DNA of 7,110 bases from Bacteroides sp. (lineage in GTDB: Bacteria; Bacteroidota; Bacteroidia; Bacteroidales; SM23-62): the NCBI GenBank assembly GCA_030667765.1, contig DAOUVF010000156.1, forward strand, positions 1 through 7,110. The letters run 5' to 3'. Positions 1-6,702 of the stretch are shown here, in pieces; within the stretch, counting starts at the first letter, position 1; every line of letters begins with the position of its first letter. Made by a program: the position numbers and the translations under genes. The notes under the pieces were generated by a model. It ran no database searches. It worked only from the letters and a program-made list of their open reading frames with translations, and was not told the origin of the DNA.

Positions 1-75
1 CATGGTATAATATCCCCCGCTAGGACCCGTCAGAATCGGTTTGAAGGCATTGGGGAACATGATCAGACCTTTGCC
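1..75 (-). other. Start of gliding-motility-associated (T9SS type B) C-terminal sorting domain, truncated by window edge
   Basis: Residues 2210-2234 read GKG, then FPNAFKP, then GPSGGYY. In Bacteroidota, 'FPNAF-x-P...GP-[SN]-GGYY' opens the variant of the gliding-motility C-terminal domain that normally continues with a Y-N-R-W-G-type strand and ends with the protein. The domain is the T9SS recognition signal and is often genetically linked to a porP/sprF-type outer membrane partner. Only the first ~25 of an expected ~90 residues are inside the window, so the call rests on this short motif and on the domain context. Confidence 0.75.
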
Positions 76-3000
76 GAGAACTGTCACAGCTTCAGGTTTA
101 ACAAGCCTGTCAGTACAACCATTCTGTGTCCAGACATCAAGTGAAATGTCGTAGGTGCCCAGGTCTGAATACAGGTACGTGGGACTTTCATCTGCGGAAA
201 TACTGCCATCCCCGAAATCCCACAGGAATGTCACCCCGTGCTCGGACAGATTGAACAATTTGATCTCCTGGTCAGGCAGCATCACCTCAACAGGAGCAAC
301 CCTGAAATTAACGATGGGGTTCCGATACACTTCCACCTGGTGGTAGGCATAATCTATTCCCCCATCGCCCGTTACGGTCAATTTTATATTGTAGATGCCG
401 AATTCCGTAAAAGTATGCAGGGGTTCGAATTCCGTCGAGGTGCTGCCATCATCAAATTCCCATAGGTAGGAGTCCCCATACATTGAATTATTCGTGAATT
501 GTACGGTATGCGGCTCACATCCCGGATAATTGGTATCAAAAGCGGCGATCGGGGCTGCCGGGAAAATACGGATGGTATGGGATATTGAATCAGCACAATG
601 GGCGGACGAGACATGAAGATCAATTACGTATTCTCCCCAGGTGGCATAGGTATGTGGCTGTGGATCTTCGAGGGATGAGGTGGAACCATCTCCCATGTCC
701 CACAGATAGTTCCAGGTGCCAGGATTGGTCATGTTATCCACACTGACCGTTGAGGCAGGAAATTCCTGATGAGAAGGCAGGGCAATAAATTCAGCTTCCG
801 GCTGGGCATACACGAATACACTGTCGGTTTTGGAATCAATGCAACCGTGTTCTGAGGTGCTTGTCAGATTGACGTAATAAATAATGTCCTGATCTGATAA
901 ATTGAAATAAATATTGGTCGGATCCTGTATGCTCATGCTGGTCCCATCACCAAATTCCCACAGGTAAGAGTATCCGCGGATGGATTCATTGGTGAACCCA
1001 ACGGATAACGGGCTGCAGCCATCCTGGTTGAAATCGAAATCAGCAATGGTTCCCGGATAGACATAAATTTTCTGCCTGGAAGAATCTACACAGCCGAAGT
1101 TTGAAGCTGCCCTCAGCATCATTTCATAGGTGGCTATGTCGCCTGTGGTATTGGTGTAGATATGATTCAACGGATCCATGGTGTTTGTGTGCAGGGTATC
1201 CCCGTCTCCGAAGATCCAGGTGTACTGGTCGGCATTGAGGCTAGTATTGGCCATGGGAAGGTCAAAGGGCGGACAATCTATGATCCTGTCGGTCTCGAAT
1301 CTGGCTTTTGGTTTCGGGTGTATGGTGATTTCACCAGTGATCTCACTGTGACAATCAAAGCGGGAAACCGCTGACAGAAGCACCTGTCTGGTGATGGGAG
1401 CATCTGAGAAATTGGTGAAGGTATGTCCCGGAGCATCCGCATCGCTGGAAGATCCATCCCCGAAATCCCATGAATAGGTATAACCGCCGTTGGTCAGGTT
1501 GGTGAAATCCACGTCCAAGGGATGGCAGCCTTCATCAATACTCATGGAGAAAGCGGCTTCTATGGCTGGATACACGGCTACGGTTTTGGTGATCTCGCTG
1601 ATACAACCGCCGGCATTTTCAGCAGTCAGGTGTACCTGGAATATCTGATTGTCCGTATAACTGGAAATATTAAATATATGAACCACAGGATCCTTATCCG
1701 TAGTAAGGGTATCTGATCCGTCCCCAAAGTCCCAGTGGAATGCAGTACCGCCAATAGAAGCATTATTGAATTGTACCGTGGATGGACTGCAATGTATGCC
1801 TTCCAGGAAGGCAAAATCGGCATTGATATAAGGATGGACCACGATATCCAGGTAAAAAGAATCCCGACAGAAATTGTTTGAGGCCCAGGCATACAGCCAT
1901 ACACGATAGGTGGTATCCGCGGATCCCAGGTTGTTAAAGGTCTGGGAAGGATTCGCCAGTTCTGAGCTGGTTCCGTCTCCAAATTCCCACAGATAATAAG
2001 CGGCTCCGTCAGACAGGTTTGTGAAATCCACCTCAAGCGGGTGGCATCCCATGACCTGGCTTGCATTGAATTGAGCGGCGATATCCGGTTCAATGGTAAT
2101 GGTCCTCCTGATCTCACTGGTGCAGCCCGCAAAATTTTCGGCCACCAGCGTGATCTCATAATCCTGCTGGCTGGTAAAATCTATATTGGTAAACCGGTGT
2201 GTGATTGGGTTCGTTGATGTAGTGATTGTATCCGATCCGTCTCCAAAATCCCAATAGAATGTCCCGCCCCCGACAGATGCATTATTGAACTGGACATAGG
2301 TAGGGGTACAATTAATGCTTTCCTCAAAGGTAAAATCGGCATTGATATAAGGATGTACGGTGATGTCAAGGAAAAATGAATCCTGGCAGACGTTATTGAA
2401 AGCTGTTGCATACAACCATACCCGATAAGTGCTATCCGCGGTCCCGGTATTGGTAAAGATCCGGAAAGGATGGGTCAGCTGTGAGGTGGTCCCGTCCCCG
2501 AAATCCCAAAGGAAATATGCGGCACCATTGGACAGGTTGGTGAAATCTACTGCCAGGGGATGACATCCATCGATCGGGTTGGCGCTGAACCTGGCGACAA
2601 TATCCGGTTCCACGGTAATGGTCCTCCTGATCTCGCTGGTACATCCGGCAAAATTCTCGGCTACCAGTGTGATCTCATAGTCCTGCTGATTTGCAAAATC
2701 AGTATTGGTGAAACGGTGAACAAAGGGATCCATTGTATTGGTTACCGTATCCGTCCCATCTCCAAAATCCCACCTGTACAGGCTGGCATTGGTCGAGGCG
2801 TTTTCAAATACCACATCGAAAGGATTGCATCCCAGTGGGTCAGGAATGGTGAAATTAGCCTGAACATAGGGATGCACGGTGATATCCACGGAGAATGTAT
2901 CGTGGCAATAATTATTGGCTGCCGTACCAACCAGGGTGACTGTATAGATGGAATCCACCGTTCCTGTATTCGTAAAGGTGCGCGAGGGATCCTGCAAACT

Positions 3001-6000
3001 GGAAGCGGAACCGTCACCGAAATCCCAGACATAGGTCAGGGCCCCGTTTGACTGGTTCGTAAAATCAACACTCAATGGATGGCAGCCTTCTGTAACAGAA
3101 GCGTTGAATCCAGCCTGGATATCCGGATATACGCGGACTGTCCTTCTCCTTTCGCTGGTACAGCCGGCAGCATTTTCAACCAAAAGGATGACTTCATAAT
3201 CCTGTATGTTATTAAAATCATTATTGACAAAGGTGTGGGTCAGGGGACCCGGATCCAGAGTTGTGATAACAGTTCCGTCCCCAAAGTCCCAGGTATAGTT
3301 TAATCCGCCTATGGAAAGATTTTCGAATGTGACCTCAAAGGGGTTGCATCCAAGTGCCTCCGAGAAAGAGAATTCCGCCTCTACGTTCGGGTGGATGAGC
3401 ATGGACCATGATACTGACTTGACACATTCTCCATCTGCAGTGGAGGTTTTCAGGGTCACTATATAAGTGGTATCTTTGGTCCCAAAATTATTAAATGTAT
3501 GCACCGGTGATGGCAACAGGGAGGAGGCCCCGTCCCCGAAATCCCAAAGGTAGATGTCGGCATTCACTGACAGGTCTGTAAATGATGCCGTCAACGGGTG
3601 ACAGCCCTCAAATGCATCCGTGGTGAAACTGGCTGTGATCTCAGGATGCACACTGATATAACTGACAAGTGTGTCGGTGCAGCCCTGTATGTTCCGGACG
3701 ATCAGTTGCAAGGGGTATACAACAGTGGCATTGCCTGGATTCAAATAGGTATGCTGAAAACTGGCTGCACTGGTATTTGAAATGGGACTCCCGTCTCCAA
3801 AGTCCCAGAAATACTCGTCAGCACCAATTGACTGGTTGTCTATGGTGATCGTAAACGGGTGGCATCCTATGATATCCTCCACCGTAAAGGCTGCTTCGAT
3901 ATACGGATGTATGGTCACATCGAAAAAGGCTGTATCCGTACACAATTCGTCTGAAGTGGCTACCAGTGAGACCGTGTAGACCGTGTCATGGTCCATCATG
4001 TTCCTTTCATAAAGGTGGATGGGATGGATATCCGTGGAGGTGCCACCATCCCCGAAATCCCAGAAATAGCTGGACGCTCCGCTAGAGTTGTTCTGAAAGA
4101 CTATCTCAAACGGGGAACAGCCTTCCACGGGATTGGCGATAAAGGATGCGTTGATCTCCGGGAATATGGTGACATCGCGGGCTATCGAGTCAAAACAGCC
4201 CTCCTCGTTGTCCACCCTGAGCGTGATGGTGTAGGTTACCGGGAAGGGCGTGTTGTTTACATAGGTCTTTGTTATGGTCGGACCCGAAGAGGTGGATGTG
4301 GTGCTGTCACCAAAATCCCAGGAGTAGAAATCGGCTCCGTAGGATTGATCGGTGATCCAGATTTCATGCGGAGTGCACTCATATACCGTGTCAAAGGCAA
4401 AATTAGCTTCAATGTAAGGGCTTACCGTAATAAAGTGGCTCGAGGTATCCCGGCAGAAATACGGGGAAGTGGCTATCAGCCTGGCTTCGAATACCAGGTT
4501 GTCGGGACCGAACTGGTTTCTGTATACATGTTGCGGATCAGACTCTACGGAGGACCCTCCATCACCGAACTCCCATACCCAGGTGGCTGTATCTCCTGAT
4601 GAATTATTCTGGAACTGGACCAGCAGGGGTTCACAACCGCTGTCCCTGTCCACAAAGAAGTCAGAATGGATCTCCGGATAGACAACAATGGTTTTCGTAT
4701 AAATGTCCGAACATCCGCTTTCGTTCTTGGCAAGCAGGGTAACGGTATATTCTATGGGCAGGTTGGTGGTATTGGTATAGACATGGTTGATGGAAAATGG
4801 ATCCGGGTAATTGGGCGGCGGCGGATAAGGTGTGACCGGATCCAGGTCATAGCGTATCAGGGGGGTACCGTCCCCCAGGTCGTACTGCCATGAGAATGTT
4901 CCCGAGGATTGGTCATCAAACCGGACTTCCAGGGGCGAGCAGCCGGAGGATACACTGGTTTCAAAGAAGGCAATTACGGGCGTGGATACCAGCACTGTAA
5001 GATCCACGGAATCTTCTCCACAGGCACCGGATACCATGACATTATAGTTATGCGGTCCCGGCGGCAGGTTGATGGCCGTGGGCATGTTGCTGGTGGCATC
5101 GTCCAGGTAGGTATCGGGGGTCCATAGATAGTCCGTCCCCCCGTAAGCATAGAGCTGAACCGGATCCCCGTAACAGGCCCTGACCACCGAGGAGTTCGTC
5201 CCCGCCACCGTAGCCCCGATGTTGAGTCCCCCGAAATCAGAATAATACCCGTAATACAACCTTCCCCGGGAAGCTCCCGGGAAACCGTTCAGGATGGCCA
5301 GGTGGAAGATCCCACCGGTATTCTGCACCAGGTGCTGGCCAACGGTGAGTATATTGGAATTGATGGAGTTTGTGAACAGGACCACCCATCCGTCGCTGCC
5401 GGCCATTTCCGTGAACGCGCCCGGATCGATGATCCCATCGTCCCTTACCCCGTCGATCAGGAATTTGTCCTCATTCCCCCTTTCGGTAATGATGAAAAAA
5501 TAAAACTTATTGTCAGCTCTGGCCCTGGTAAATGCCAGCTGCGTGTTCCCGGTACATCCAATGGCAGGGACCAGCGCCCCTCCCCGGCTCTGGTTCTCGA
5601 TCCCCATCTGGAAAACATAAAAGGGTTTGGCCGGATCACTGGAAGTGATACGGTTGTATTTGGTCCCACCTAGGACCACCACCAGTGCCTGCTCTCCCTG
5701 GTTGAGGGTCACGTAGGGTGTGGGACCAATAGGTAAACCATCGACATCATATACATAAATGTTGGTATTGTCTTCGGTCGCAAGGACATAGACGTGGTTG
5801 GGATTGTTGATTTCAGGTACAATATAATTGTCCCCGATGACATCCACCGGTACCAGCTGGTCTCCCACCAGATCCTGGCCCTGTGAACCTGATGCGATGG
5901 CATCGTCTTTTACCGTCACGGCCACGGGTGCGGTGGATTCTATCCTTGTCCCGGCCAGCCGGTCGGCAGCCAGGATGCTGTAGTTGCGAGGGAAAACAGA

Positions 6001-6702
6001 AAAGGTCTGTCCCCTGTTGAGGGTTACCACTTGGGTCCCGCCAGCCGGGATCGGGGTAAGAAAAAAGCCATAGCTGGCAGCTATCCCCGGAGGCAGGGTG
6101 ATGGTGACCTGGGTGTTATCTTCTGTAGCCACGATATCAATAGCGGAATAGGCCCTGGGGATTAAATTCCGGTTGTCATAAACTGTCTGGAAAGGCGTAT
6201 AAAACAGCGTCCCAAGTCCATTGGACCCTTTCAGTATCCACAGGTCAGCCCCAAAATCGTAGTTCACCTCCCAGTAGGCAGTGATCATATTGGTTGCCGT
6301 GATGTGCAATCCAAAATTATTGATGCCATTCGCCGTGAGCGGCTTGTTCTCAAGTCTGTCGACAGGGCTGCCAAATACATCTATCAGGTGCGTTAAGTCT
6401 ACTGCGGCCGTGGAATTCCCGGCAATATTGACCACAATATCCTGGAAACCGGTAGGATTCAATACCGGGTCGAAAGGATTGGCAGGCATGCTGATGGTCA
6501 CCGTGGCCGGAAGTTCCATGGTGGCAATCCGCAGGGTGCCGGGCGTACCTCCCGTATTTCCCCGGTGCGACAACTCAGGGACGACAAACCAGAATTCACT
6601 GTCTACCTGCGACAATGAAACCGACGGCCGCCAGCAGAAAAAAACGATCAAGCCTCCATAAATCAACCACTTTGCGAGTGCTTCCCTGCCTTTATGGTAC
6701 AT
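1..6702 (-). CDS. Giant secreted multi-PKD surface protein with IgGFc-binding-like N-terminus and T9SS type B sorting domain (3' end outside window)
   Basis: One uninterrupted frame of 2234 codons; the stop lies beyond position 1. The ATG at 6700-6702 is well supported: two in-frame TAA codons sit just upstream (6715-6720), and a signal peptide follows directly. Order of parts: signal peptide 1-31; IgGFc-binding-like region about 34-495; Ig-like domain about 500-574; nineteen PKD domains 575-2209, recognised by W[DE]FGDG-type motifs with Trp at residues 605, 710, 795, 881, 966, 1053, 1138, 1226, 1311, 1399, 1484, 1572, 1657, 1745, 1829, 1915, 2001, 2081 and 2161; then FPNAFKP and GPSGGYY, typical of the start of the gliding-motility-associated C-terminal domain. 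Known for the families: PKD arrays form extended beta-sandwich stalks, and type B sorting domains direct T9SS export and surface retention. Inferred role: a long surface adhesin or matrix protein; the ligand is unknown. With the missing ~70-90 residues the protein should be around 2300 residues. No Shine-Dalgarno sequence is visible, as is usual in Bacteroidota. Confidence 0.95.
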   Translation of the reverse strand, partial: MYHKGREALAKWLIYGGLIVFFCWRPSVSLSQVDSEFWFVVPELSHRGNTGGTPGTLRIATMELPATVTISMPANPFDPVLNPTGFQDIVVNIAGNSTAAVDLTHLIDVFGSPVDRLENKPLTANGINNFGLHITATNMITAYWEVNYDFGADLWILKGSNGLGTLFYTPFQTVYDNRNLIPRAYSAIDIVATEDNTQVTITLPPGIAASYGFFLTPIPAGGTQVVTLNRGQTFSVFPRNYSILAADRLAGTRIESTAPVAVTVKDDAIASGSQGQDLVGDQLVPVDVIGDNYIVPEINNPNHVYVLATEDNTNIYVYDVDGLPIGPTPYVTLNQGEQALVVVLGGTKYNRITSSDPAKPFYVFQMGIENQSRGGALVPAIGCTGNTQLAFTRARADNKFYFFIITERGNEDKFLIDGVRDDGIIDPGAFTEMAGSDGWVVLFTNSINSNILTVGQHLVQNTGGIFHLAILNGFPGASRGRLYYGYYSDFGGLNIGATVAGTNSSVVRACYGDPVQLYAYGGTDYLWTPDTYLDDATSNMPTAINLPPGPHNYNVMVSGACGEDSVDLTVLVSTPVIAFFETSVSSGCSPLEVRFDDQSSGTFSWQYDLGDGTPLIRYDLDPVTPYPPPPNYPDPFSINHVYTNTTNLPIEYTVTLLAKNESGCSDIYTKTIVVYPEIHSDFFVDRDSGCEPLLVQFQNNSSGDTATWVWEFGDGGSSVESDPQHVYRNQFGPDNLVFEARLIATSPYFCRDTSSHFITVSPYIEANFAFDTVYECTPHEIWITDQSYGADFYSWDFGDSTTSTSSGPTITKTYVNNTPFPVTYTITLRVDNEEGCFDSIARDVTIFPEINASFIANPVEGCSPFEIVFQNNSSGASSYFWDFGDGGTSTDIHPIHLYERNMMDHDTVYTVSLVATSDELCTDTAFFDVTIHPYIEAAFTVEDIIGCHPFTITIDNQSIGADEYFWDFGDGSPISNTSAASFQHTYLNPGNATVVYPLQLIVRNIQGCTDTLVSYISVHPEITASFTTDAFEGCHPLTASFTDLSVNADIYLWDFGDGASSLLPSPVHTFNNFGTKDTTYIVTLKTSTADGECVKSVSWSMLIHPNVEAEFSFSEALGCNPFEVTFENLSIGGLNYTWDFGDGTVITTLDPGPLTHTFVNNDFNNIQDYEVILLVENAAGCTSERRRTVRVYPDIQAGFNASVTEGCHPLSVDFTNQSNGALTYVWDFGDGSASSLQDPSRTFTNTGTVDSIYTVTLVGTAANNYCHDTFSVDITVHPYVQANFTIPDPLGCNPFDVVFENASTNASLYRWDFGDGTDTVTNTMDPFVHRFTNTDFANQQDYEITLVAENFAGCTSEIRRTITVEPDIVARFSANPIDGCHPLAVDFTNLSNGAAYFLWDFGDGTTSQLTHPFRIFTNTGTADSTYRVWLYATAFNNVCQDSFFLDITVHPYINADFTFEESINCTPTYVQFNNASVGGGTFYWDFGDGSDTITTSTNPITHRFTNIDFTSQQDYEITLVAENFAGCTSEIRRTITIEPDIAAQFNASQVMGCHPLEVDFTNLSDGAAYYLWEFGDGTSSELANPSQTFNNLGSADTTYRVWLYAWASNNFCRDSFYLDIVVHPYINADFAFLEGIHCSPSTVQFNNASIGGTAFHWDFGDGSDTLTTDKDPVVHIFNISSYTDNQIFQVHLTAENAGGCISEITKTVAVYPAIEAAFSMSIDEGCHPLDVDFTNLTNGGYTYSWDFGDGSSSDADAPGHTFTNFSDAPITRQVLLSAVSRFDCHSEITGEITIHPKPKARFETDRIIDCPPFDLPMANTSLNADQYTWIFGDGDTLHTNTMDPLNHIYTNTTGDIATYEMMLRAASNFGCVDSSRQKIYVYPGTIADFDFNQDGCSPLSVGFTNESIRGYSYLWEFGDGTSMSIQDPTNIYFNLSDQDIIYYVNLTSTSEHGCIDSKTDSVFVYAQPEAEFIALPSHQEFPASTVSVDNMTNPGTWNYLWDMGDGSTSSLEDPQPHTYATWGEYVIDLHVSSAHCADSISHTIRIFPAAPIAAFDTNYPGCEPHTVQFTNNSMYGDSYLWEFDDGSTSTEFEPLHTFTEFGIYNIKLTVTGDGGIDYAYHQVEVYRNPIVNFRVAPVEVMLPDQEIKLFNLSEHGVTFLWDFGDGSISADESPTYLYSDLGTYDISLDVWTQNGCTDRLVKPEAVTVLGKGLIMFPNAFKPILTGPSGGYYTM
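76..810 (-). repeat. PKD17-19, short cysteine-poor domains next to the sorting domain
   Basis: Residues 1965-2209, at 80-residue spacing. PKD17 (Trp2001) lacks the early Cys but keeps one in AHCADS. PKD18 (Trp2081, W-E-F-D-D-G) keeps GCEPH but lacks the late Cys. PKD19 (Trp2161) lacks the early Cys and keeps NGCTDR. A membrane-proximal set of shorter PKD domains just before the C-terminal sorting domain is, as far as I recall, a recurring arrangement in Bacteroidota giant PKD proteins. Confidence 0.8.
811..1320 (-). repeat. PKD15 and PKD16 (exit domains with full cysteine pairs)
   Basis: Residues 1795-1964. PKD15 opens HPKPKARFE, has the unusual motif W-I-F-G-D-G (Trp1829), and has Cys in DCPPFDL and FGCVDSS. 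PKD16 opens YPGTIADFDF, has Trp1915 in W-E-F-G-D-G, and has Cys in GCSPLSV and HGCIDSK. Spacing here settles at 86 residues, so the 85/88 alternation has ended. Confidence 0.8.
1321..1836 (-). repeat. Two-domain PKD super-repeat, unit 6 (PKD13+PKD14)
   Basis: Residues 1623-1794, starting at HPYINADF. Trp1657 and Trp1745 mark the domains. The first domain (HCSPSTVQFNNAS...GGCISEI) clearly matches unit 5. The second (GCHPLDVDFTNLT...FDCHSEI) has drifted: its late motif C-H-S-E-I looks like that of a first-type domain rather than the C-x-D-S-F of units 4 and 5. This is the last copy of the regular series. Confidence 0.8.
1837..2355 (-). repeat. Two-domain PKD super-repeat, unit 5 (PKD11+PKD12)
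   Basis: Residues 1450-1622, starting at HPYINADF. Trp1484 and Trp1572 mark the domains. Signature: NCTPTYVQFNNAS, HRFTNIDF, QQDYEITLVAENFAGCTSEI, then GCHPLEVDFTNLSDGAA, T-Y-R-V-W-L-Y-A and FCRDSFYLDIVVHPYI. It shares a first-domain style (C-[TS]-P, FNNAS) with unit 6 and a second-domain style with unit 4, which fits stepwise tandem duplication. Confidence 0.9.
2356..2874 (-). repeat. Two-domain PKD super-repeat, unit 4 (PKD9+PKD10)
   Basis: Residues 1277-1449, starting at HPYVQANF. Trp1311 and Trp1399 mark the domains. Signature: GCNPFDV, HRFTNTDF, QQDYEITLVAENFAGCTSEI, then GCHPLAVDFTNLSNGAA, F-T-N-T-G-T-A-D-S and VCQDSFFLDITVHPYI. Its first domain is very close to that of unit 5. A hand comparison of 2620-2699 with 2101-2180, exactly 519 bp away, gives 68 of 80 identical bases. 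Confidence 0.9.
2875..3393 (-). repeat. Two-domain PKD super-repeat, unit 3 (PKD7+PKD8)
   Basis: Residues 1104-1276, starting at HPNVEAEF. Trp1138 and Trp1226 mark the domains. It shows the full signature: first domain GCNPFEV, F-V-N-N-D-F, Q-D-Y-E-V and AGCTSERRRT; second domain GCHPLSVDFTN, F-T-N-T-G-T-V-D-S and YCHDTFSVDITVHP. Length is exactly 173 residues (519 bp). Confidence 0.85.
3394..3909 (-). repeat. Two-domain PKD super-repeat, unit 2 (PKD5+PKD6)
   Basis: Residues 932-1103, starting at HPYIEAAF. Trp966 and Trp1053 mark the domains, with GCHPF and GCHPL as the early Cys motifs. The second domain has ECVKS instead of the C-x-D-[ST] found at this place in the other second domains. 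Length is 172 residues. Confidence 0.7.
3910..4422 (-). repeat. Two-domain PKD super-repeat, unit 1 (PKD3+PKD4)
   Basis: Residues 761-931, starting at SPYIEANF. Trp795 and Trp881 mark the two domains. This is the most divergent copy: the first domain ends its motif G-D-S instead of G-D-G, and it uses CTPHE / GCFDS rather than the CNPF / CTSE pattern of the central copies. It is assigned to the series by its length (171 residues), its H/S-P-Y-I-E-A-x-F opening, and its second-domain pattern of GCSPFE followed by LCTDTAF. Confidence 0.65.
4423..4980 (-). repeat. PKD1 and PKD2 (divergent entry domains)
   Basis: Residues 575-760. PKD1 (Trp605) is about 15 residues longer than the others, because a proline-rich insertion (T-P-Y-P-P-P-P-N-Y-P-D-P, around 4795-4830) follows its G-D-G motif. 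PKD2 (Trp710, W-E-F-G-D-G) is of standard length. Both have the early and late Cys (GCSP...GCSD; GCEP...FCRD). They do not follow the two-domain signature of the units that come after them. Confidence 0.8.
4981..5205 (-). other. Ig-like linker domain between head and PKD stalk
   Basis: Residues about 500-574 contain an ACYGDPVQLYAYGG strand, then LWTPDTYLDD, then a PPGPHNYNVMVSGACGEDS stretch and a V-D-L-T-V-L-V strand. This layout (Cys, 'G-D-x-V-x-L', 'W-x-P', 'Y-x-V-x-V', second Cys) is the usual pattern of bacterial Ig-like modules placed before PKD arrays in Bacteroidota sorting-domain proteins. C510 and C561 could form a disulfide. It lacks the W[DE]FGDG motif, so it is not counted as a PKD domain. 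Confidence 0.6.
5218..6603 (-). other. IgGFc-binding-protein N-terminal-like domain
   Basis: Residues about 34-495 begin with SEFWFVVPEL and continue with a T-L-R-I-A-T strand and repeated ATEDNTQVTI / ATEDNTNIYV segments. These resemble the IgGFc-binding N-terminal family, which is common at the front of large secreted Bacteroidota proteins: an E-F-W opening, then repeated 'A-T-E-D-x-T-x-[IV]' strands with N-R-G-Q and N-Q-G-E turns. The repeat of 'ATEDNT' (near residues 195 and 317) suggests two related beta-rich halves. The mammalian name comes from FCGBP; IgG binding by the bacterial form should not be assumed. It probably acts as the distal, exposed head on the PKD stalk. Assignment is by remembered family signature only, and the C-terminal limit is approximate. 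Confidence 0.7.
6610..6702 (-). other. Sec signal peptide of the giant PKD protein
   Basis: Residues 1-31 show a basic n-region (K4, R6, K11), a hydrophobic core from about W12 to W24 (LIYGGLIVFF), and a small-residue end V-S-L-S before Q32. Cleavage is probably after S31 (S-L-S|Q). The mature chain would begin near QVDSEFWF. C23 lies inside the hydrophobic core and is not in a lipobox position (no L-x-[GA]-C followed by the mature chain), so a lipoprotein is unlikely. Export by Sec to the periplasm followed by T9SS translocation fits the C-terminal domain. Confidence 0.85.

Larger units (their letters stand above)
76..4980 (-). repeat. Array of nineteen PKD domains
   Basis: Residues 575-2209 form a continuous run of PKD-type beta-sandwich domains, each with a W-[DE]-[FM]-G-D-G-like motif and an F-x-N/F-T-N-type strand. 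Spacing between successive motif tryptophans is 105, 85, 86, 85, 87, 85, 88, 85, 88, 85, 88, 85, 88, 84, 86, 86, 80 and 80 residues, so the middle of the array alternates between 85 and 88. Sixteen domains (PKD1-16) carry a Cys in a 'GC-x-P'-type motif early in the domain and a second Cys near its end. Motif variants: PKD1 has Y-D-L-G-D-G, PKD3 W-D-F-G-D-S, PKD15 W-I-F-G-D-G, PKD17 W-D-M-G-D-G and PKD18 W-E-F-D-D-G. The array most likely forms a long rod that holds the N-terminal head away from the cell. Confidence 0.92.

Noticed and set aside
1626..2159. 177-codon open frame on the minus strand in a different frame
   Set aside because: It is a frame shadow of PKD11-PKD13. The translation is low-complexity and repeats with the 519-bp period, while the giant frame has coherent PKD domains through the same bases.
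2560..3051. 163-codon plus-strand open frame, with similar ones at 5302-5673 and 6281-6661
   Set aside because: All are antisense shadows of the giant gene. None has a signal peptide or a known motif, and their sequences mirror the repeat structure.
1321..4422. CRISPR array or insertion-sequence repeats as the source of the periodic signal
   Set aside because: The period of about 519 bp is in frame, diverged, and encodes paired PKD domains. There are no short identical repeats with unique spacers, terminal inverted repeats or transposase.
3988..4599. 203-codon open frame on the plus strand
   Set aside because: It lies wholly antisense to PKD2-PKD4 of the giant gene, has no recognisable domain, and is explained by the repeated codon pattern of the PKD motifs keeping the opposite strand open.
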